From Mycobacterium sp. DL99 (GTDB lineage Bacteria > Actinomycetota > Actinomycetes > Mycobacteriales > Mycobacteriaceae), in NCBI RefSeq assembly GCF_004762045.1, contig NZ_SJOM01000007.1:3895008-3959007 (forward strand): a stretch of DNA of 64,000 nucleotides. Reading direction: 5' to 3'. Below the pieces are notes generated by a model. It searched no databases, was not told the origin of the DNA, and saw only the letters and a program-made list of their open reading frames with translations. The position numbers and the translations under genes were made by a program. Below are positions 58,042 to 64,000 of the stretch, in pieces. How positions within the stretch are numbered: position 1 is the first letter of the stretch; each line of letters starts with the position of its first letter.

Positions 58042-59127
58042 GTGGTCGATTTCGATGCACTGGCCGCCGCCGGGATCACCGATGCGCGGGACCGCGCCCC
58101 GCTCATCGAATACCTCGACGGACTGGGTTTCACCGCCGAGCAGATGATCGAGGCCGAGTCCCGCGGCCGGTTGTTCGGGCTGGCCGGCGACGTCCTGCAG
58201 TGGTCGGGGCCGCCGGAATACTGTCTGGCCGACGTGGCCGCCGAGATCGACCTCCCGCTGGAAGATGTCCAGCGGGCGTGGGCCGCACTGGGCCTGACGG
58301 TGGCCGGCTGCGATGTGAAGACCCTCAGCCGGGCCGATTTGGATGCGTTGCGCACCTGGGCGGAGTTGCGGGTGCTGGTCGGTGATGTCGAGGCCACCGG
58401 TCTGCTGCGCGTGATCGGCTCGGGTATGGCCCGGTTGGCCGAAACGCTGTCGTCGATGGGCCGGGCCAGCACCCCCGACATCCAGCTCGACGTCAGCCGT
58501 GACGAGCTGACCACGGCCAGGGCCTACCGGGCCGCCGCCGGGTTCATCCCGCGGATCGGCTTGATGATCGATGCGGTGCACCGCCACCATATGATGAGTG
58601 CGCGCACCTACTTCGAACACGTGATCCGCGACGGCTCTTCGAATGTGGTGTGCGGCATCGGTTTTGCCGATCTTTCCGGGTTCACCGCACTCACCCAGAT
58701 GCTGACCGCCGCCGAACTGTCGGCACTGCTCAACGAATTCAGCGCCACCAGCACCGAGATCGTGCACGCCGCCGACTGCCGCGTGGTGAAGTTCATCGGA
58801 GACGCCATCATGTGGGTCGGCTCCGAACCCGCCGAACTGGTGCAGGTCGCCGTCGACCTGGTGACCCACCCCCGGGCCGCCGAGACCAGCCTGCAGGTGC
58901 GGGCCGGAGTCGATTTCGGTGAGGTGCTGGCCTTCGGTGGCGACTATTTCGGCACTCCGGTGAATCGGGCGGCCCGCCTCGTGGCCGCCGCCGACCCCAG
59001 CCAGGTCCTGGTGTCCGAGCCGCTGCGTGAGCTCCTCGACGGACAGGCGTTCGCCCCGCCTCGCTCACTGACACTCAAGGGTTTCGCCACACCGGTCACG
59101 GCGTATCCGTTGCGTCTGCCGCGCTGA
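58042..59127 (+). CDS. Class III adenylate cyclase, first tandem copy
   Basis: 361 residues from GTG 58042 (VDFDALAAAGITDARDR). The N-terminal 200 residues are an all-helical regulatory domain with an HTH-like part (YCLADVAAEIDLPLEDVQRAW). The cyclase domain has FADLSGFTALTQML (first metal Asp), RVVKFIGDAIMWV (second Asp) and TPVNRAARLVAAADP (transition-state Asn/Arg). It matches the Rv2212 architecture. CACACT at 58030-58035 is placed for a leaderless mRNA. The longer upstream frame is antisense to gcvT. Confidence 0.88.
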   Translation: MVDFDALAAAGITDARDRAPLIEYLDGLGFTAEQMIEAESRGRLFGLAGDVLQWSGPPEYCLADVAAEIDLPLEDVQRAWAALGLTVAGCDVKTLSRADLDALRTWAELRVLVGDVEATGLLRVIGSGMARLAETLSSMGRASTPDIQLDVSRDELTTARAYRAAAGFIPRIGLMIDAVHRHHMMSARTYFEHVIRDGSSNVVCGIGFADLSGFTALTQMLTAAELSALLNEFSATSTEIVHAADCRVVKFIGDAIMWVGSEPAELVQVAVDLVTHPRAAETSLQVRAGVDFGEVLAFGGDYFGTPVNRAARLVAAADPSQVLVSEPLRELLDGQAFAPPRSLTLKGFATPVTAYPLRLPR

Positions 59128-59145
59128 CGGATTCGAGGAGGGCGC

Positions 59146-60228
59146 GTGGTCGACCTGAACGCGTTGGAAGCCGCGGGGATAGCCGATGCGCGAGAACGCG
59201 CCGAGCTGATCGAATATCTGTCCGGTCTCGGCTTCTCCGTCGACGACATGGTCGAGGCCGAGCGTCGTGGGCGCCTGTTCGGCCTCGCGGGGGACGCCAT
59301 CAGGCGCCCCGGGCCACCGACCTACAGCCTGCGCAGTGCCGCCGCCGAACTCGGGCTGCCGCTCGACGACGTCGCACAGTTCTGGGCCGCGCTGGACCTG
59401 GGTGTCCCTGATCCCGACGACGTCACGTTGACCGAAGCGGATTTCGACGCCCTGGCAACCTGCGCCGCAATGCGGGCGCGACTGGGCGACGACGGTGGCC
59501 TGTTGCGACTCATCGGTAGTGCAATGACCCGGTTGGCAGAGGCGGAGACGACGCTACTGCGAACCTCTCGTCCCGATTTCTGGATCACCCGCAGCCACGA
59601 CGAGCTCACCACGGCACGGGCCTGGCGCGAAGTGGCCGAGTTGATTCCACGCATCGGGGCCCTGCTCGACACCGTTCATCGGCATCAGACGACGCGTCCC
59701 CGGCTTTTCGAGAGCGTCACGCTCAATCCCGCGGGCAGCGTCACATGTGGCGTCGGATTCGCCGATCTCTCGGGATTCACCGCACTCACCCATGTGCTCT
59801 CCCCCGCGGAACTGTCGACCCTGCTCAACGGTTTCAACGCCGCCGTCACCGATGTGATGCACGCCGGAGACAGCCGCGTGGTGAAGTTCATCGGCGACGC
59901 CGCGATGTGGGTCAGTTCGACCCCTGACCGTCTGGTGCAAACCGCCGCCGACCTCGTCGAAGACCCGCGCACGCAGAAGGCCGGGCTCCAAGTCCGGGCG
60001 GGACTCAGCTACGGCGAAGTCCTTGCGATCGGAGGCGACTACTTCGGCGATACGGTGAACCTGGCCGCGCGATTGGTGGCCGCCGCGTCACCAGGGCAGA
60101 TCCTCGCTGCGCCGGAGGTCCGCGCAGCGCTGCCGGACTGGCCTGCTGTCGCACAAGATCCGTTGACCCTCAAGGGCTTCGACGAGCCTGTCACGACCTA
60201 CGACATGAGTGGTTGCGACCGTAGCTAG
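59146..60228 (+). CDS. Class III adenylate cyclase, second tandem copy
   Basis: 360 residues from GTG 59146, with a strong GAGGAGG ribosome site. Same architecture as the gene just upstream (18 bp gap): regulatory region with YSLRSAAAELGLPLDDVAQFW, then FADLSGFTALTHVL, RVVKFIGDAAMWV and DTVNLAARLVAAASP, so all catalytic positions are kept. The strong similarity along the whole length shows a tandem duplication. M. tuberculosis has one copy here. The pair could form heterodimers, which for class III cyclases would create mixed active sites; that is inference. Confidence 0.88.
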   Translation: MVDLNALEAAGIADARERAELIEYLSGLGFSVDDMVEAERRGRLFGLAGDAIRRPGPPTYSLRSAAAELGLPLDDVAQFWAALDLGVPDPDDVTLTEADFDALATCAAMRARLGDDGGLLRLIGSAMTRLAEAETTLLRTSRPDFWITRSHDELTTARAWREVAELIPRIGALLDTVHRHQTTRPRLFESVTLNPAGSVTCGVGFADLSGFTALTHVLSPAELSTLLNGFNAAVTDVMHAGDSRVVKFIGDAAMWVSSTPDRLVQTAADLVEDPRTQKAGLQVRAGLSYGEVLAIGGDYFGDTVNLAARLVAAASPGQILAAPEVRAALPDWPAVAQDPLTLKGFDEPVTTYDMSGCDRS

Positions 60229-60238
60229 GCTGAGGCGT

Positions 60239-61759
60239 GTGAGCCCCGCAAATCCCGGTTACCAGGTTCCCAACGTCACCGTCAGCGCGTCGCTGCCCAA
60301 ACGCAAGACTGACGCCGTACTGATCGTTCCCGTGGTCAGTGGACAGGATGACGACGCAACCGCCACCGTCGTCGGCAACCCGTTCCTCGACGCCGAGGCG
60401 ATCGGCGAGATCGAGGTCGCGCTCGCGGCACTCGGCGCGAAGGGCGGCACCGACCAGGTCACCAGGGTGCTGGCGCCGTCACTCCCGGTCGCCAGCGTGC
60501 TGACCGTCGGCCTGGGCAAGCCGCGCGACGAGTGGCCGGCCGACGTGATCCGCCGGGCCGCCGGCACCGCCGCACGGTCGTTGAACGGCACCGAGACGGT
60601 CATCACCACGTTGTCCGACATCGATCTGGAAGCCGCCGTCGAGGGCCTGATCCTGGGCGCCTACCGCTTCAGCGACTTCCGCAGCGCCAAGACCGCGCCC
60701 AAGGACGCCGGCCTGACCACGATCACCGCACTGACAGCCGATACCAAGGCGGCGACCAAGAACCAGGCTCAGCGCGCAGCGGACATCGCGTCGGCGGTGG
60801 CCACGGCCCGCGATTTCGTGAACACCCCGCCCAGCCATCTGTTCCCCGATGAATTCGCCAAGCGGGCAAAGGCTTTGGGTGAGGCCGCCGGGCTTGAGGT
60901 CGAGGTGCTCGACGACAAGGCCCTGACCAAGGCGGGCTACGGCGGCATCGTGGGGGTCGGCAAGGGATCCTCGCGCCCGCCGCGTCTGGTCCGGTTGACC
61001 CACCGGGGCGGCACCAAGAAGAGCAAGCGCGTCGCGCTGGTCGGCAAGGGCATCACGTTCGACACCGGCGGCATCTCGATCAAGCCGGCCGCCAACATGC
61101 ATCACATGACCTCGGACATGGGCGGCGCCGCGGCGGTGATCGCGACCGTGGTGCTGGCCGCCAAGCAGAACCTGCCGATCGAGGTCATCGCGACCGTGCC
61201 GATGGCCGAGAACATGCCGTCGGCGACCGCGCAGCGTCCGGGCGACGTGCTCACGCAGTACGGCGGGATCACCGTCGAGGTGCTCAACACCGACGCCGAG
61301 GGCCGGCTGATCCTGGCCGACGCGATCGTGCGGGCCTGCGAGGACGACCCGGACTACCTGATCGAGACCTCGACGCTGACCGGCGCCCAGACCGTCGCGC
61401 TGGGTTCCCGCACGCCGGGCGTGATGGGCAGCGAAGAGTTCCGCGACCGGGTCGCGACGCTGTCTCAGTCCGTCGGTGAAAACGGTTGGGCGATGCCACT
61501 TCCCGAGGAACTGAAGGACGACCTGAAGTCCACGGTGGCAGACCTGGCCAACGTCAGCGGATCACGCTACGCCGGGATGCTGGTGGCCGGAACCTACCTG
61601 CGCGAGTTCGTCGCCGACGGGGTCGAGTGGACGCACATCGATGTCGCCGCTCCGGCCTACAACACCGGCGGGCCATGGGGTTACACACCCAAGGGCGGCA
61701 CCGGCGTGCCGACCCGCACGATGTTCGCGGTCCTCGAGGACATCGCCGTGAACGGCTGA
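60239..61759 (+). CDS. pepB: Leucyl aminopeptidase (M17)
   Basis: 506 residues from GTG 60239. Dizinc aminopeptidase: LVGKGITFDTGGISIKP, TSDMGGAAAVI and the signature NTDAEGRLILADA contain the metal ligands and catalytic Lys and Arg. It matches Rv2213. The -10 TAGGCT (60226-60231) overlaps the stop of the upstream cyclase gene and is seven bases from the GTG, fitting a leaderless mRNA. The frame is open ten codons further upstream without support. Confidence 0.95.
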   Translation: MSPANPGYQVPNVTVSASLPKRKTDAVLIVPVVSGQDDDATATVVGNPFLDAEAIGEIEVALAALGAKGGTDQVTRVLAPSLPVASVLTVGLGKPRDEWPADVIRRAAGTAARSLNGTETVITTLSDIDLEAAVEGLILGAYRFSDFRSAKTAPKDAGLTTITALTADTKAATKNQAQRAADIASAVATARDFVNTPPSHLFPDEFAKRAKALGEAAGLEVEVLDDKALTKAGYGGIVGVGKGSSRPPRLVRLTHRGGTKKSKRVALVGKGITFDTGGISIKPAANMHHMTSDMGGAAAVIATVVLAAKQNLPIEVIATVPMAENMPSATAQRPGDVLTQYGGITVEVLNTDAEGRLILADAIVRACEDDPDYLIETSTLTGAQTVALGSRTPGVMGSEEFRDRVATLSQSVGENGWAMPLPEELKDDLKSTVADLANVSGSRYAGMLVAGTYLREFVADGVEWTHIDVAAPAYNTGGPWGYTPKGGTGVPTRTMFAVLEDIAVNG

Positions 61760-61789
61760 TTGAGACACAGCGGCGAACGGCTGTAGACG

Positions 61790-62737
61790 GTGGGCCCGCC
61801 CGACGTGAACAAGATGGCGAGAGTTCTTCACGATCTCGCGATCCTGTTCACGTTGGGCGCGGCGCTCGCCGGCTGTTCTGGATCGTCGAACCCGCCGCCT
61901 CCCGCACCCCCGAGCACGACGTCGGTGACACAGCCGGCTACCACCGCCCCGGCCGCCCCGGCCGGCGCCCAACCCCGCCTGGCTCCGGACCCCGTCCGGC
62001 TGGCGGAGGATCTGGTGGCCGACGAGCGGGCGCTGCGCGACCCGTCGACACCGGAGGCTGCCCTGACGCAGGCCGCCCGCCGTCAGCAGATGGCCTACCG
62101 CGCGATCGGCCGGCACCCCGAGTGGGACGGCATCATCCGGCCCCGTATCCCGGCTGACCTGGTCGCGTTCTACGACCGGAATGTCAACGCACGGCGACAG
62201 CTCGCCGCGCTGGCTCAGCCGAAGGACACCCTGCCCGCGTGGCGCATCAACCCGCCACCCCCGGCCGAGGTGCTTCTGGGCGCCTACCGCGAGGCCGAGG
62301 CGGCCTCCGGCGTGAGCTGGAACTTCCTCGCGGCGATCAACCTGATCGAGACGCACTTCGGCAGCGTGAGTGGCACCAGCTCGGCCGGCGCCCAGGGACC
62401 GATGCAGTTCATGCCGTCCACGTTTGCGGCGTATGGCAAGGGCGGCGATATCCACTCGCCCCGGGACAGCATCATGGCAGCCGGTAATTACCTGGCCGCC
62501 AACGGTTTTACGAATGACCCGGACCGTGCCCTGTTCCGGTACAACAACGCCGACGAGTACGTGCGGGCAGTCAGCGACTATGCCGCCGCGATCGCTGCCG
62601 ATCCCGCGGTGTTCGCCGCGTTCTACCGCTGGGACGTCTACTACGTCTCGACTGCGGGTGATGTGCTACTGCCCATCGGATACGCCGCCGGATCACCGAT
62701 ACCGGTCGGCGAGTACCTGACCGCCCACCCGCAGTAG
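61790..62737 (+). CDS. Lytic transglycosylase-like lipoprotein
   Basis: 315 residues from GTG 61790; GTG 61805 is an alternative start. The signal peptide ends in the lipobox ALAGC (Cys29). A Pro/Thr linker and helical spacer lead to an SLT-like domain with Glu187 in AINLIETHFG, followed by SSAGAQGPMQFMPSTF, the hallmark of MltB/SLT-type transglycosylases. It cleaves peptidoglycan glycan strands at the outer membrane face. In M. tuberculosis pepB is followed by ephD, so this gene is extra here. Six bp separate it from the convergent ephD. Confidence 0.85.
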   Translation: MGPPDVNKMARVLHDLAILFTLGAALAGCSGSSNPPPPAPPSTTSVTQPATTAPAAPAGAQPRLAPDPVRLAEDLVADERALRDPSTPEAALTQAARRQQMAYRAIGRHPEWDGIIRPRIPADLVAFYDRNVNARRQLAALAQPKDTLPAWRINPPPPAEVLLGAYREAEAASGVSWNFLAAINLIETHFGSVSGTSSAGAQGPMQFMPSTFAAYGKGGDIHSPRDSIMAAGNYLAANGFTNDPDRALFRYNNADEYVRAVSDYAAAIAADPAVFAAFYRWDVYYVSTAGDVLLPIGYAAGSPIPVGEYLTAHPQ

Positions 62738-62742
62738 CGCGG

Positions 62743-64000
62743 TTAGAGTGACCCCGCTCGCGCCGCCCGGCGCAGCGCCGACGGCATCAGTCGCGCCACC
62801 CCGTAGGCCGCATAGGCCTCCGGCGTAACCGGCCGGACCGCTTTGTCTCTGACGACGGCCGCGACGATGGCCTTGGCCACCTTGTCCGGCCCATAGCGTC
62901 GCGCAGCGAAGGCCTTCTTGGTCTGGGCCCGCATCTGCTCGATCTGGCCCTGCTGCTCGGCGGGGACGTCGAATCGGGTGGTGTCGATGATGTTCGTATC
63001 GATGACGCCCGGGCAGATCGTGGTCAAACCTATTCCCGCCGAGCTCAATTCGGCACGCAGGCAGTCGGAGAACATGAACACCGCGGCCTTGCTGGTGGCG
63101 TATGCGTTCGCCGCCGCCGACGGCGAGTAGGCGGCCATCGAGGCCACGTTGACGATGTGGCCACCGGTGCCGCGGTCGACGAGCCTGCGGGCAAAGGACC
63201 GGCAGCAGTTGACGACTCCGCCGAAGTTGACGTCCAGCACCCGGTCGTACTGCTCGGCTGGGGTGTCGAGGAACTTGCCGCCGTGGCCGATTCCGGCGTT
63301 GTTGACCACCACGTCGGGCACCCCGTGTGTGCCGCAGACCTGCTCGACGAAACTCTCCACGGCCTCGGCATCGGACACGTCGAGCCCGTAGGCATGTGCC
63401 ACTCCGCCGCGTGCGGCGATCTCGTTGGCGGTGGACTTGGCGGATGCTTCGTCGATATCGCTGACCACGAGTTCGGCGCCCTGTTCGGCGAAGGCCAGCG
63501 CAGTGGCGCGGCCGATGCCACTGCCGGCACCGGTCACCGAAACCAGTGTGTCACCGAAGCGTTCACGCGACCGGCCGACCTGGGCGCGGCGAAGTGCGCG
63601 AGCCGCCGGGGCACCCTCGATGTGGTCGATCAGCTCGGCCGTCGCGTTGGCGATGGCGCGCCAGTGCGAGAACGGCGCCCAGTGCCCGGCTTTGAGGTCA
63701 CGGCGCCACAGCAGCGGCACCCAGGTGGACTCCTCGGCGTAGCCGTCGCCGCGCACCACCGGATCGTGGTCGTTGCAGATCAACTGCACCGGCACGGTCA
63801 CGTAGTGGTCGCTGCGCAGCGTCGTGAACGATCGAATCGCGTTGGCCTGGTAGATCTTCAGCGAGTTGGCCGCGTCGATGTCGAGGTTCTCGGACTGGAA
63901 TTTGGGGCCAGGGGTGTCGATGGCCTGCAGTCGGCGCGCCGCGCCTCGACGCATCAGCGCGGGTGCGATCACCGGGATCGAGAACGGGATCCAGTAGCTG
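62743..64000 (-). CDS. ephD: EphD: epoxide hydrolase/SDR fusion, 3' part
   Basis: The frame is open to the window edge, so the 5' part is missing. The visible 419 residues begin in the end of the alpha/beta-hydrolase domain (VPVQLICNDHDPVV and the catalytic-His region KAGHWAPFSHW). A complete short-chain dehydrogenase domain follows, with TGAGSGIGRA, NNAGIG, the catalytic Ser in IVNVASMAA and Y-x3-K as YATSKAA. It matches Rv2214c, reported to act in mycolic-acid keto/epoxy metabolism. Confidence 0.92.
   Translation of the reverse strand, partial: SYWIPFSIPVIAPALMRRGAARRLQAIDTPGPKFQSENLDIDAANSLKIYQANAIRSFTTLRSDHYVTVPVQLICNDHDPVVRGDGYAEESTWVPLLWRRDLKAGHWAPFSHWRAIANATAELIDHIEGAPAARALRRAQVGRSRERFGDTLVSVTGAGSGIGRATALAFAEQGAELVVSDIDEASAKSTANEIAARGGVAHAYGLDVSDAEAVESFVEQVCGTHGVPDVVVNNAGIGHGGKFLDTPAEQYDRVLDVNFGGVVNCCRSFARRLVDRGTGGHIVNVASMAAYSPSAAANAYATSKAAVFMFSDCLRAELSSAGIGLTTICPGVIDTNIIDTTRFDVPAEQQGQIEQMRAQTKKAFAARRYGPDKVAKAIVAAVVRDKAVRPVTPEAYAAYGVARLMPSALRRAARAGSL

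Noticed and set aside
1..64000. CRISPR arrays, tRNA or rRNA genes, insertion sequences, prophage
   Set aside because: No spaced direct repeats, cloverleaf-like genes, transposase or phage structural genes were recognised by eye on either strand.

Overview
The window is a chromosomal segment of a Mycobacterium, most likely a fast-growing Mycolicibacterium. The evidence is GC-rich coding DNA, mycobacteria-specific families (MmpS3, LppM, LpqN-type lipoprotein, MptA/MptC, PimB', FadD15, the FtsL-like Rv2164c protein), and a gene order that follows M. tuberculosis Rv2163c to Rv2214c as I remember it. No rRNA, tRNA, CRISPR array or insertion sequence was seen.

Layout. 1-4377: the start of the dcw cell-division cluster on the minus strand (mraZ, rsmH, ftsL-like gene, pbpB 5' part), with phased MraZ boxes, then a DUF3040 gene with a textbook intrinsic terminator. 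4606-15189: envelope and regulatory genes (GNAT acetyltransferase, lppM, idsA2, mptA, pknL with its partner, aroG, RNase AS-like nuclease, mptC, a PlsC acyltransferase). pknL is split by a frameshift just before its membrane anchor. 15298-23548: Get3/ArsA-like ATPase cluster, fadD15, pimB, a membrane HExxH protein, ripC and an 88-residue Cys-rich protein. 23597-30970: a DnaQ/GIY-YIG protein, trpD and the respiratory operon ctaE-qcrCAB.

31052-41984 is an 11-kb catabolic island absent from this position in M. tuberculosis, where qcrB is followed directly by Rv2197c. It holds a HAD phosphatase, a GAF/ATPase-like/LuxR regulator, a zinc alcohol dehydrogenase, two FAD amine oxidases, an aldehyde dehydrogenase, a cupin, an NCS1 transporter with a previously unlisted 49-residue membrane partner, and a choline-kinase-like phosphotransferase. 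All four of its promoters carry two copies of an RGTCCYA-like box whose starts are exactly 24 bp apart, followed 23-24 bp later by a TANNNT -10 element. This looks like a complete, self-contained regulon of the island's own LuxR-type regulator, acting on a small amine or amino alcohol. It is the main discovery candidate of the window.

42155-50795: two small exported proteins, the Rv2197c membrane protein, mmpS3, ctaF, ctaC, asnB, adoK, a membrane protein and erpA. The bcc and aa3 genes on either side of the island build one respiratory supercomplex. 50950-64000: DUF3043 gene, cobU-cobT-cobS, a frameshifted fibre-like repeat gene in the place of Rv2209, ilvE, gcvT, a tandem pair of adenylate cyclases, pepB, a lytic transglycosylase lipoprotein, and the 3' part of ephD. 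Several genes (asnB, DUF3043 gene, pepB, the island alcohol dehydrogenase) have a -10 element placed for leaderless transcription.
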